Below are positions 22,790 to 34,077 of a DNA stretch of 64,000 nt, piece by piece. The DNA comes from Penicillus capitatus. Taxonomy: Eukaryota > Chlorophyta. The position numbers and the translations under genes were made by a program. The notes under the pieces were generated by a model that saw nothing but the letters and a program-made list of their open reading frames with translations, was not told the DNA's origin and made no database searches. Within the stretch, counting starts at the first letter, position 1. Every line of letters starts with the position of its first letter. The stretch is from contig OZ287703.1 in NCBI GenBank assembly GCA_965649825.1, forward strand, positions 744,001-808,000, read 5' to 3'.

Positions 22790-23494
22790 CTAGTCGTACT
22801 GCAATTCCCAACAATTGCCCTCCATCTTTTCGATATAAATGCATTTGAGAATCTCATTGCATTTGTATTGCGAAATGTATCCATCCCAGCACGAAACGAC
22901 CGTCGTTTCGGATTTCTTCGATGCTGCTGTAGAGTGGCCCAATTCTTCTTTTTCTGCCGCCTCAGCCGCGGCCAGTTCAGTGGACAGTTCAGCAGCCGCT
23001 TGCTCGTCACTTTCGGTGCTCCTTTTCAATTTCCAACATTTCCACTGTTTGTCGTTCCGATAGACATAGTCATCTCCCTTTTCATCGCAATCGTACTTGT
23101 GGGTGATATCAGGCAGAACAGGTTCGAAAACAAGTCGCCCATGTGAACCCATTTTCATAGGGGCGGGGTAATTAACGTCGTTTGTTCGGCCGCGAGGTTC
23201 CATCTCTCTCTTGGCAGCGTCCGCAATCTCGACGTGCGAATGCGCCGTTACGAAATTTCCGTCGTCGGTTTTTCCCGAAATGGATTCGCCATCGATTTCT
23301 TCATAACGCCACAAACCTACTCCACAATACCGTCGCAGGTCATTCGTAAAGCTGGTTGGTTTACGATTATGATATCCGTCTTCGGCCTCAACGTAGCGCA
23401 AGCGACGTTCTGGCAGCGCCGCAGAGAGGGAGAATAAAACGAACAACACACATGCGGTCGCACTAATCGCACGGTCGGAACGAAGAGTCTCCAT
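22790..23494 (-). CDS. secreted protein, F2 copy 1
   Basis: Two exons (23494-23365, 23316-22790) with a 48-nt phase-1 intron, 218 residues. The ATG at 23494 starts a hydrophobic signal peptide (ATACVLFVLFSLSAALP), followed by RRLRYVEAEDGYHN just before the intron. The body is hydrophilic with an Ala/Glu-rich helix (AAAELSTELAAAEAAEKEEL). The C-terminus has paired aromatic/cysteine blocks: KQWKCWKLKR, SCWDGYISQYKC and LKCIYIEKMEGNCW. Copy 2 at 33357 shares the post-signal motif RRLxYVExED, an identical 130-nt first exon, the same intron phase and the C-terminal CN..L.C.YI.K.EG.CW block. An upstream in-frame ATG at 23641 is less likely because it would bury the signal peptide. No known family. 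Confidence 0.8.
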   Translation of the reverse strand: METLRSDRAISATACVLFVLFSLSAALPERRLRYVEAEDGYHNRKPTSFTNDLRRYCGVGLWRYEEIDGESISGKTDDGNFVTAHSHVEIADAAKREMEPRGRTNDVNYPAPMKMGSHGRLVFEPVLPDITHKYDCDEKGDDYVYRNDKQWKCWKLKRSTESDEQAAAELSTELAAAEAAEKEELGHSTAASKKSETTVVSCWDGYISQYKCNEILKCIYIEKMEGNCWELQYD

Positions 23495-25154
23495 CTTATG
23501 GTCAGTGGCTTCTTTCGTCGAAATAAAACCAAGCAACAATAAGGGACGGATAGTGAAAGGCGGCGTTCTTAATGACGTCACGTCTGATGAATCATAAACT
23601 GTCCTGTCTATTAACGACGAGAGCGACGTCTTGAATTCCATTCATCCACAACTGGCTTCAAAACACGAAGGCCCTCCGTGTGCCAGCAACTTAGATCATA
23701 CAGGATATGGACTACCGATCTGGAAAATGTGAAATTGCCTTCCTAGGCAAAGTCTGTCCACGAAATGACTGTCTTTTTACAGTGATTTGTTTAAGCTTGC
23801 AGCACTGTTGATGCGCGAGAACTTTGGTGTGAGAAATTCATTATGAACTTCTCAGTGTGAACTTCACCTGTTCCGTAAAACGATGAGTAGCATCCATGCG
23901 GACGTCCCGCTTCGCGAGCTTCATCTGCTGCAAACATGTGTCTAGTTGAAACGTCCAGTGTCTGCATATACAGCGGCAAACTGAGAACGGCGGCGGTGTG
24001 CCTTAGAACTGCGTCTTAGTCTGTCATGACACCTAACCGCCCAACAATGCTAAATTCTCCGGATAAACAGAGCTTGATGGAGATTGCTAGGAACCATATG
24101 CACGGTTGTCAGGATCCCGTTGGGAATTCCAGCGGGTCTTGCTGCCAGCACCAACCGATACTTTCTTACCATCTTCGAATCGTCGAAGAAAACCTCGCAT
24201 ACTCCAATCGATCATCCACATGCAACGTGTGACCCCCTGTGCCCACCACCACACCGGCATTTCATTCGTCGTATGTTTTGCGCTGCCCATGCACGTGAAC
24301 ATGACCCTTGTTTCGTACTCTACTGCCTTGTTGGCACACAATCAAAGTGTAAGTTGCGTCGTCTCGTCCAAGGGATTGCGTTCGTTCGTCTCTGTTCCGG
24401 AGTTCATTAACTTGCGTTGCTTGGATGTCCTCGAGCCTCATCACGGATGCTGTATCAAACCACGACGAATTTCTCACCGTCCAGCAGTCAAGAAATGATC
24501 TTCGAGGTTTTGTTACTGGCGACGCGCATGTTTCGTAGGATCTCCCATATGTCGATCGTAAACGCGGCTTGCAACGTCCAAATGGCACGCCATTTGTTTG
24601 CTGTCCTACAGAACGTCCTTGTGCTCTCACGGCGCCGTCAAAACGACGACATCTGTTATCGCTCTCGATCTCAGCTGTCGACACAACCTCGACGATTCAT
24701 ATTCGCTCGCTCGCCACCGACACGAGAAGAGAATTTACCGTTAGGGGAGTTTTTTTCCCGAAATAGGTCGCCGAACACCACGTTTGCAAAACAAGAAGAA
24801 GACGTCAACGTTTAATCGACGATGGCGATACGCCCGTCAACAGTTCCTGATGTGACATTTGCCGATTCTCTGACAGCGTTGCATGACGAACAGCTCATCG
24901 AGCTTGCATCAGGTTCGGTCATTGCGTCCAATTTACAACTACTGTTCTTTAGCAGAGTTTTGACGAATACCGTTCGCTACTTCCCAGTCTCGTTATCCGC
25001 GTGCCTGCCCCGTTAGCTCAACTCTAGCCGAGGTTCACGCTCTCCGACCTTCTCGCAGGAGAACGGTTTTGCACGACTGAACGGCGTAATTATTGCTTGT
25101 ATTATTTTGGAATTGTACTCTGTTTGCGTGTGTCTCGCCCAGTGAATAGTCAAA
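23495..25154. other. intergenic, several unassigned ORFs
   Basis: ORFs of 108-140 residues overlap on both strands between 24084 and 24815. None has a motif, and I could not chain them with short introns. It contains the promoters of F2 copy 1 and the ArfGAP gene. Confidence 0.4.
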
Positions 25155-28081
25155 ATGGCGCATCGATACGCTGTCTTCAACGACGTTGCAGATACACCGA
25201 TGTTTCGGGAGAAGGCACGCCTCTGCGTCACTGTGTCGCTTTCATTGATGGACCAAAACAGGTCGCGGACTTAGAATGCGGCGCCGAGAATGTTAAAGAG
25301 AGCTGCAGTCGTTTGGCCAAAGAGGCAGCGAAGTACTGCGAAGCCCTGGAGCAGATGGCCGGTATGCACGAAACATTCGCTGCCGCCCTTCAGTCGTTCT
25401 ATCCTTCCTGCAAACAAGATGGAAGCTCTTTTGGTATGTATGCCTCCTGTCAAACGTCATGCCTCGAGACACGAGAGGTCCAGGTCACTCGAGTTTTGCG
25501 CGGTTCGGACATGTCCTTTTCTCAATTGCCGAACTCAACCGCAATTTACACAGAGAGGTATGCTACCGTTGCGTACGCCTATCATACCTGCGACGCTTTT
25601 TGCATCTAGATCGTTCATAACGTTGTGGAGCCTTTGAATAGTGTATGGGTTGGGCAACTGTGTACTGGGGTGACGAAAGAGCGTCACACTCTCGACGCTC
25701 GCCAGAAAGCATACGACAGTCTGAAGTATAAGTATCTGGGCCTCAAGAAATTCACCCGCAAAGAATTCGTAAAGAGGACGGAAGAAGATCTGCGCAAAGC
25801 AAAAGCCGAAGCCGATGTTGCGCGCTACAGCATGTCAAAGAAGCTTACGGAAATAGAGTTGAAGAAGTCTTTTGATTTCCTTGCGATGTTAACCGCCTGC
25901 ATGGAATCCCACACGACGTACTTTGAGGAAGGCCGTGAGCTCATGGACAGTGTGAATCAGGAACTCGTTGTTGCCAAAGAAAGCGTCCATCAGCGACGGT
26001 TAGACATGGAATCGGAAATGGAGAACTTGGATCTTTTGATCTCCTCTGAGAAAGAGAAGGCGCAACTGCAAGAGGAAGTGTGTGACGAGCTGGAAACGAT
26101 CGTTACAGGAGGAGGCAGCTGTGGGGGTCCCCTACAGATGTCGGCGGCTCGACAGGAGAAGCTCTCTGAAGTGGAATCCTTCGTCCAGGTGGCACTCAGT
26201 TCTCGTGGTCAGCAGAGAAAGACACTCAAACAAGGGTATCTGTTCAAACGATCCTCTAACATGCTTGGCGACTGGAAAAAGCGATTCTTTAAACTGGACA
26301 GCCGTGGCATCCTCTTCTATCAGAGCAAAGTAACACCGCCTTGTCTGCCAGTCATTGACTGATCCATCCTTTGGCTTCTGCAGAGGAAGAACGACAGTTC
26401 AAAGCGGTATCTTTGTCTTCTGACCTCTTCCGTGAAGGAAAACGATGAAGAGGATCTGCGATTCTGTTTCAGTGTGATGTCTCCCGACAAGGTGTTGACA
26501 TTGCAGGCCGAAAACGAAGCAGAAAAACAAGAATGGATCCAAGTTATCCAGGTGCTGTGCAGTTGTCTGCTGTGTCTTGTGCCCACGATTGTCTGGTGCA
26601 CAGAGCGTGATTCATTGCTTACTTCATAGTTCCGAAGACCCAAGCATCTTCTATGATGATTTGTATCTGAGAAACCACAACCGGACGCACACCCACAGTT
26701 TTACGCACGACGATTTTCCTTTTGTCCCCAATGAACTCGGCGTGTTACATCCGGGCATAAGAACTCCATCCAGAATTGCCAATCTTAGAGGTCAACCATC
26801 CTCGATGCATCGCAACGTGCATGTCGGTTTATGTGTCTTGTAGATTATCGAGGAGGGTCCCTAATAACAAATCCAATGTCGGCCAACAGTGTCAGAGTGA
26901 CAAGAAGTCTCGATTATTTTGCAAGCGATACGCAGAGGGCGGAACTACCAGAGACGCCGTTTGTCCGCGTGGGGAGGAGCAATGGAAACCATGTCTGTGC
27001 AGACTGTGGTGCTGCCGATCCGGAATGGGCATCACTGAACTTGGGAGTCATCGTCTGCATCGAGTGCTCAGGAGTCCATCGCCAACTCGGCGTCCACATT
27101 TCCAAGATGCGAAGTCTAAAGCTGGACGTCAAGGTGTGGACAGAGCCACTCCTACACGTTTTCTCATGCCTAGGCAATGAGACCTGCAATGAAGTACGCG
27201 CTGTGCCATGCCTCTATTGCCTGATTTTGATTTTTAGATATGGGAGTATGAGTTACGGCGACGCGAACTCCAACAGCGACTAAATGAGGAATGGGATGAT
27301 ACAGAGGATGATATGGAAGCAGGTCGATGTTCGAGACTCTCAGGCAACCGGTCACCGTTTCTTAGAACCCACCACTCAGATGTTGCCACGGTTTAGGGTC
27401 TTCTGATGGAGGCACCGTGATAGACGTCGATGATGATGATAAAGAAGAGTCCATAGCGCACTTCAAGTCAGGCATCGATATGCAACGCCCCTCGGAAAGA
27501 TGTGCGTTTTTGTTAGGAAGCCCACGCCAGCAAGCCCTCTAGCTGACAAAGAGGCTTTTATTCGAGCCAAGTACGTCGGAAAGCGATTCTTGGCGAGGAA
27601 GAAACCACACACCAAGATCGACACCATGTTATGGAATTCGATCTTCCGAGAGGATATCAAGGGAGCCTATGGAGCATTGGTTGGCGGCGCAGACATCAAC
27701 AGTATGCACGCCACAAATGCTGCGAAGACTCTCGTCACGCAAATGCATGCTAAGATTCATGGCGCCACAGAAGATCTCCCGATACGCCCAACGCATTTTG
27801 CGCCCGTCCTAATGATTGCCTGTCGTTCTGGAAATCTCGCCGTCCTGGAGTTCGTGCTCCAAAACGGCGCAGATATACACCAATGCGATTCTTGCCACCG
27901 TAGCGCCCTGCATTACTGCGTTGGCTTTAACAAGAAAGATGCAATAAAAATGCTACTGGAAAAAGGAGCGTGTGTCGATGTACCAGATCTCGACCAGCTC
28001 TTTCCCTATGATGTCGCTGCCAGACTAGGGTTGGATGAAGAGACCATTAAATTGCTGGCACCTTCAAAGAGTGACAGCTAA
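25155..28081 (+). CDS. ACAP-type ArfGAP (BAR-PH-ArfGAP-ankyrin)
   Basis: Ten exons: 25155-25226, 25262-25433, 25484-25557, 25610-26329, 26384-26551, 26604-26790, 26844-27193, 27238-27322, 27397-27466, 27517-28081; introns 35-74 nt; the sum is 821 codons. BAR domain at residues ~1-290 ([12 protein letters not shown] ... [19 protein letters not shown]). PH domain ~311-405 ([20 protein letters not shown]). ArfGAP zinc finger ~495-610 with [20 protein letters not shown] then CIEC, and the arginine finger in [15 protein letters not shown]. Then [16 protein letters not shown] and ankyrin repeats ~690-800 ([19 protein letters not shown]). All key residues are present. The product should sense curved, phosphoinositide-rich membranes and stimulate GTP hydrolysis by Arf proteins. 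The first intron, only 35 nt, rests on the BAR continuity either side of it. An AATAAA-like signal follows the stop. Confidence 0.93.
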
Positions 28082-30160
28082 AACAACTCATTTCATGCAT
28101 ACAATAATAAAGGCGCACCCATTGTGGTGTTCACATTTGTTTTTGCCCCCTCTCACTGGCAGGTTGTCCAGTGGGTATGAACACATCCGCCTTGTCCATT
28201 AACTTCGTATTTATGTGCTGTCTCTTCGATGAAGGCCCGAATTCTTCTGACTGTATTATCATCACCATAACTGATGAACATCTATCTTTCTAGATTTTAG
28301 ATACGCGAGGAGCTTCAGTGTCAAGAAGTCCTGTCCTGTGAAGTGAATCATTTTTCGTACGGTGAGCTGCTTGATTGACAGCGAGCTCTTTCGCTATGCG
28401 ATGCTCTTTCCTGTCTTGTCAGGTGTAACGCTCTCAGGCCGACTTCATCCGTCGCTCCTCGATGATGTGACAGGCAGACAATCAACGGCAAGTTGCGGGC
28501 GGACAGCGAACGACGCGTGCATACTAGTGAGATGGCGACCTCTGTGTTGCGTATTGTCGACCTTTGATCGTTTCCGCTTCTGAAGATTCAGCTTTACCGT
28601 ATTCGCATGAAGTCTTTCGGACCTGATTGTCTCGATATTACCCTGTTCGTGACAATCATGCGCAGACGAGGTAAGCTTTCGTCGTAGGATGGCTCTATCC
28701 CATCACTGGAGATTTTATGCGCCTGACAGATCCTTTGTCGACAACACGGGTATACAACGCAACACTCTGGCATCGTCGACAGTCTTCGTCCATAGACTCA
28801 ACAGATGAACCACCCCTGACTGTTTAATATAGGACGCATTACTGAAGTGGTTGGAATGCCGTGCCTTAGCCCTCGATAAACGACTCAAAGCGTCACCTCC
28901 TTGCGTTCGTCTGCGTTTCTTGTTGTCGCATTCCTGCCGTGCGAACAAAATGCGTATGGCAGGCAGCCGAACGGGATGGACCCTTTGTCGAGTCTCGCTT
29001 GATTAAAAAAAGAACAACGGATTCTGTGAACTGCTTTCGAGTTTAGATAGACAGCCGGTGGCTTCACCAGTCATGCTGCCCCGAACAGAACTGCTAGACA
29101 CGAAGTGTCGTGTGCATGCAGATACAGCATTAACCTGTCGCCCATGATGTCATTATCCTTCACCAGTAGGTGCTTCCTTTCCGTACGGAGCACGAAGAGG
29201 ATAACTCTTGTTCGTCTTGTTCGCACGGCCCGTCGCGTCGCCCGTTTCGCAGACGCGTTCGTTTGCCACCGCTGCGTGCTTTTCGCAGCGACGTGCACGA
29301 GGCGAGCAAGAACGCCGGTTTGCTCAACGCGTTTCTTTTTCTGCAGCAAAACGACGCGTGGCGTGAGTGTGTCTGGCAAATCCTTTTAGAAATGCGCTCG
29401 GAAAACCGACCTACCACTTTGCAATGCTCGACCATTTTTGCTCCTTCGGCGAATTTCTCCCCAACACATGTACACCTCTCCATCTTCTGTCAGGATAACA
29501 AAGCGTGTATCCAGTCAGAGACGCTGCCCGAACGCTTCTTCCGTCAGCATCGCTTAGAAATTTCGCCCTGTCGGTTCGTTGCACGTCGCATGTCTGCCTT
29601 GTTGACTCCGCGTGCAAAGCACTCCATGCGCTTCGTCGCTAAGGACTCACTCCCCTTCACCGCCACGTCATAGATAACCTGTAGATTTCATGAGGCGCTT
29701 CGGACAGTGGCCATGCCATGGATCAGCTGAAACTCCCCTGTCTGCCTTGCCACAAGGAGATGGCGCTTCCCCGAATGCTGGCTGGATTCACACGTCACGT
29801 CGTGCAAAGCACACCAGTTCCGCCTAACTTCAACGCGCTTGGATAGAGTAGCGCGTTCACAGTGGTTGCCTGATCTTTACGAGCTGAATTTCCCGATCAA
29901 TTGCATTTCAATATCCAGACCACAATCCGCGGTTCTGAATGTCCAATGACGTACGACCGCTTCCCTATGGTTCGTTATTTTAAACGCGCGTCCTATGTAG
30001 ACCCCCACTCGCTCTCTTTCTCAAACCTCCGGCATAACAGACGTCTGTTTGGTGACCTTGACGTGCCGGCTTTCGTCCGTGTTCTCTTCCATTCGGTGCA
30101 AAAATTGTTCAGCGTTTTACAACCTTCTCACGTTTAAGAGATTTTCCTTCATCACTGACC
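28082..30160. other. intergenic, 2 kb without a supportable gene
   Basis: The longest ORF (29170-29673, +, 167 residues) and its antisense partners are Arg/Ser-rich with no motif or splice-chain support. No TATAAA-type box is obvious before F1 copy 3. Confidence 0.4.
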
Positions 30161-31079
30161 ATGAAGAAATTTGGACATGTCTGCCTTTGCCTCGTTCTTT
30201 TCGCAGTTATCGTGGGAGCACAAACGTCTCCGGGTCGGTGACGACGTCTTCTGTTGCCTCGTGCCTCATAGACTGCCCTGTTCAGATCCTTTCGAATGTG
30301 GCGTGAATGCGGAATGCGACTCGATGTCGTCGCTGGACATCTCTTTCATGGGCGTGGGATCTTGCACAGGGACGGCGAATGCAAACTGCAGCGCCTTAGC
30401 TGAGTCGGAGAATTGCTTCAACGAGGTTATCAAGGCCGTCGACCAAGGCACGTGTATGCCAGACAACATCACCGAAGCCGCGAATTGCTTCGGATTTGCC
30501 GTTGCGGAGGTCTTCGCTCAGGCATACGTCGAAATCAACTGCACAGGCCAAGCCAGTGGCTGCGGATTTGCTCAGGCGAATGCCAAAGCCTGGGCGTGTA
30601 CTTTTGCTGGAGTGCTGGTGGATTTGGAAGTGCGTGCCGGGGGAGATCAACCACTATGCGATTTGTCCATCAGCCCAATGGCGGCTGCCTTTGCCTCTGT
30701 GGCAACAGAAGTGCAAGTGAACATCTGCGCCAACGGCACCGAATTTAAGAGAGAGTTCCAACAAGAATTCGGCCAGCGCATCGAGCAGCTCGTGGTCGAT
30801 GCGATGGCAAGCTGCATGGTGAACTGCACTGTTGGTAAGCGTCGATCCGCCTTGTGCCTGTTGTGATGTCGTTTCCTTGTAGACGGACCTGCTACCAGCG
30901 TCGGAGTCAGTGGTAACGTCGAATTGCTACCTCCCGCAATTGAAGGCAATGCGGACACGACCATGGGCGGACCGTCTCCGCTTCCGTGTGATCTTACTGA
31001 TCCAGTTTGTCGTGATAGAGTGTCTGGCGAAAACACCTCAGCTACAGCCTCTGACAGCTCTACCCCTTCGACGCCATGA
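30161..31079 (+). CDS. secreted Ala/Cys-rich protein, F1 copy 3
   Basis: Three exons (30161-30225, 30272-30834, 30883-31079), introns 46 nt (phase 2) and 48 nt (phase 1), 274 residues. Signal peptide MKKFGHVCLCLVLFAVIVGA. Family blocks: CSALAESENCFNEVIKAV, YVEINCTGQASGCGFAQAN, AWACTFAGVLVDLEV and MASCMVNC. It lacks the middle intron of copies 1 and 2 but has an extra phase-1 intron after the last Cys pair (VNCT-V), leading to a ~65-residue Ser/Thr/Pro/Gly tail. Several N-x-S/T sequons are present (for example in the NCT triplets), consistent with passage through the ER. Function unknown. Confidence 0.85.
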
Positions 31080-31766
31080 TTTTCAGATATCTATGTCAAC
31101 CATGCATAAGTGGTGACTGTGGGAGTTTTTTTGCCAAAGTGGAAAAGTCCTGCTTTTCTGCACACATACATCTGCGCTCATGTTTCAATGATCAGTTTTC
31201 AAAGCGATAACTGTTTCAGTTATCTCCAATTCTACCACATGTTGAACAAACCAATGATCTCTGCTCTGATGAATTTCACATCTACCTGCTCTGGCGGGCT
31301 TCGGTCCACCGAATGCCACATCTGTGTTATCCTAGTGATACACATATACTGTGATGCTGTGACGACGTCTTCTTCTCTTGATAAGATCTCAAGGTCGAAC
31401 TTGATAACCACTGTGATGAACAGAGACACTGAGTGTTTATCTTTGAAGAGAGACTGTAAGGGTTTGTTTCGCGAGAAATAGTTGCGTCTCGGTCGTCATT
31501 GGCAACATCGACGGTGTCCGCGATGACGAACTGTTGGCTGAATTGTCCTCACAGATAGCAATCTCATAGCGACTGTGTGCATTGGACGGCACTGCTGTGG
31601 TGCATATTGCGCTGCGCGTTTGGTGTGCTTCGTCTGAGGCATAACAACATGAAGAAGTGGAAAGCCATCCATTGAGAAATGCGTTTTGGAAGGAGCTATT
31701 TCAAGAGGGCGACAGTGATCACCATCTAACTAGACTCCCTTTGAATTCCAGGCTGAGCTTTGAAGC
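31080..31766. other. intergenic between F1 copies 3 and 4
   Basis: A 123-residue ORF (31110-31481, +) has no features. Nothing else recognised. Confidence 0.4.
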
Positions 31767-32302
31767 ATGTCTTCTTATTTCGGTATGAGGTATGTTGGGT
31801 GGACTGTTCTGTTCGCGACCGAAATCGGTGCACAAGGTACACGCCCCTGGCGCTTGTCGAGTCCCCAGCTCATTGTCGACCGTTCATCTGTGACAGCATC
31901 TCCCAACTTCCTTGATGTGAGTGCGCAATGCTCCGCCTTCGTCGCTGCGTCGGCGCCGCGTGTCCGTGAAGTACTTAAGAGGACTGAGGAAAACGAGTGT
32001 CATCCCAAAGACATTATTTCCCTCGCCCGATGCACCGCATCTGCTAAGGCAGAGGTGCAGACAGAGGGGTGCACCATATCCCGTGAAGGAATTCGCAGAC
32101 CGCATCCAAAGAACCATTGCAACTGCTTTCGCCTTTTTTGCAGTGTCATGTACAGAAGGTATGCATCGAACGTTGCTATTCACTACATCAGTTTCAACCT
32201 GCAGACGGAGAAGCTGATGCCGAGGGCACTGGAATTTCAGAAGTCACTCCTGGTGCGTCGAGTCCAAAGGGTCAAGCCGAGAGCGATAGCAGAGATTTCT
32301 GA
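31767..32302 (+). pseudogene. F1 copy 4, short and probably frameshifted
   Basis: Segments 31767-31836, 31897-32158 and 32205-32302, introns 60 nt (phase 1) and 46 nt (phase 1). A signal-like N-terminus (MRYVGWTVLFATEIGA) and SAQCSAFVAASAPRVREVL read in one frame; the family C-terminal block EFADRIQRTIATAF with AVSCTE reads in another. The switch falls near the GGGG run at 32065-32069 and no intron of usual size explains it. The final intron sits at the same place and phase as in copy 3, and the tail is the same Ser/Gly/Glu-rich type. The N-terminal Cys half of the family is missing. Either a decayed copy, a single-base assembly error, or an unrecognised join. Confidence 0.6.
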
Positions 32303-33356
32303 GCATGTGCTGGTGGAATCGTAACGTCGAGGCTCGTTTAGAGTGATACCACAAAATGCTTTCATGATTTCTCGACATCTACGGGCAGATGGATCACGTC
32401 AAGCTTCAAGCTTTGTCATTTCGACGTTTCTTCCCTGATTTGTTCGTGTTTTGAGGAATCATCCCTGTCGATTACCACCTGGAGCGTCGGCAATTTATTT
32501 GGAGACACGTATGCAAGAAGATCACGCTCCTCTCTGCCTACGGCTTATTCCTTTCGGCCGAAGCTTCGTCTCCATTCGAGAGTGTAAACAGATCAAGGGG
32601 TGTTTGATGCGTGATTGAAGTGAAGCCACTTGTACAAATCGATGCAACGTGCTGTTCGGTTGAACGTTGCTCACCTATCGAAACGATCGTCGTTTTCGAT
32701 CGGCAGAGGATGGATGCGCACACAGAGTTCCGCATGACGTCAAGAAAGAGGATATTTTGTCCAGCACGCTTTCATGTTGTTACTTCATCTCCGCAAATGA
32801 CGTTTCCGCCTCATGACGCCTCGTTGCTCATCGTGTTCTCGGATAAACCGAGACAGAACGCCGCTGAGCATTGTTTTTTTGTTCTACGGCATGCGCGTGC
32901 TGTTGGGTATCGTGAACGGAAGCTGAACTGAACGTCCCATTTATTGCAGCATATCCACAGAGGCTGAGCGAAGAGTACTAACGGCGCATGCTTCGTTTAC
33001 GGCGCAAGACGTTCGTCCTCTATCCACTCACCGTCCAAGAGAAGTGCCGATGACGCATTCTAAAATACTAAAGCCAAAACGCCCGCATCGGTCGATAATG
33101 TCGTTCGTGGTCGTGACGCGTCCTCTAGCTCCGATACGCTTACACTAAGCATCAGCTGCTGTCACGCCGGTACGGTAGAGGTTAAAATGGGGGAAGGTAC
33201 TCGACACCCGTGCTGCAGTCGCATGCTTGGTGCGTCTTGCTGTGGAAGGTCGCGTCTAGAACATGTGGTTAAAAATCAGTAAATGGCAGCATGGCATATC
33301 GTGAGCGTGTTATTCGAGGTTTTGTTCTTTGTTTTCTGAAAGTTCGTCTTCACAGT
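32303..33356. other. intergenic
   Basis: ORFs near 32538-32931 on both strands without support. No TATA-like heptamer at the F1-type distance before F2 copy 2. Confidence 0.4.
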
Positions 33357-34077
33357 ATGGCGTTCTTCCCGCTCGGTCTTTCCGCTTACCTCGCAGCGTT
33401 TACGTTTGCCGCTTTGATCTCTTCCTCTTCGGCCTCCAACGTCCGTCGCCTGCACTACGTCGAAACGGAAGATGCCTCGTACAAAGGTATCCTTGTCTAG
33501 GATCTCCCTTGGCGCTCACGCAAGCATGATGGTGGCAGATGTGAACGGATTCGAGGACTTCGGTGGCGTCTCTGTGTTTGGCCGAGATTCGGAAACGGCA
33601 AACGCTGCGACAACAACAACAATGAAGCATGGCTCCGTTTCGCTTGACGCAGACAATCGCGTTAACATCGAAAACGGAAAACCGCAGGAAATGCTAGAAG
33701 TCAACAGCAAGCGAACAAACCAGCAAAATGCCAAAAAAAAGTGTAAATGCTGGAAAGGCGGAAGCCCCCAGAAAAACTGCGAATGCGGCGCAAATGAAAG
33801 ATTAACGTTTAGCGGTTATAACGTCGACGATGTTGATGAAAGAGCAAAATGTGAGGCAGATAAAGAGAAAGAAGGCGCCATCTTTTTCACGACCGCGAGT
33901 TGCAATTGCTGGATCGTCACAGGAATGGAAAAAGGATATCTGGTGGAATTTGCAGACGACAAGAAAGAAGAAAACATCGTCAAATGCGCTCCAGATGATA
34001 TCGATAAAGCCACTTGCAATAAACTTGGATGCGTCTACATTGTGAAGATCGAAGGTACCTGCTGGGACATGGAGTAA
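33357..34077 (+). CDS. secreted protein, F2 copy 2
   Basis: Two exons (33357-33486, 33539-34077) with a 52-nt phase-1 intron, 222 residues. Signal peptide from AFFPLGLSAYLAAFTFAALI to SSSAS, then RRLHYVETEDASYK before the intron. The body is Asn/Asp/Lys-rich with two cysteine clusters: KKKCKCWKGG with NCECGA, and ASCNCWIVTGMEKGYLVEF. The end is ATCNKLGCVYIVKIEGTCWD, directly comparable to F2 copy 1. It has more Cys than copy 1. An upstream in-frame start (33291) would add a leader before the signal peptide and is less likely. Function unknown. Confidence 0.82.

Noticed and set aside
25097-25609. A 170-residue cysteine-rich ORF that looked like another F1-type secreted protein
   Set aside because: It is BAR-domain exons 2 and 3 of the ArfGAP gene read through two introns. 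The joins at 25226/25262, 25433/25484 and 25557/25610 restore a normal BAR domain and leave no signal peptide.
29071-29673. Overlapping ORFs of about 100-167 residues on both strands
   Set aside because: Arg/Ser-rich, no motif, no splice chain; consistent with chance frames in moderately GC-rich DNA.
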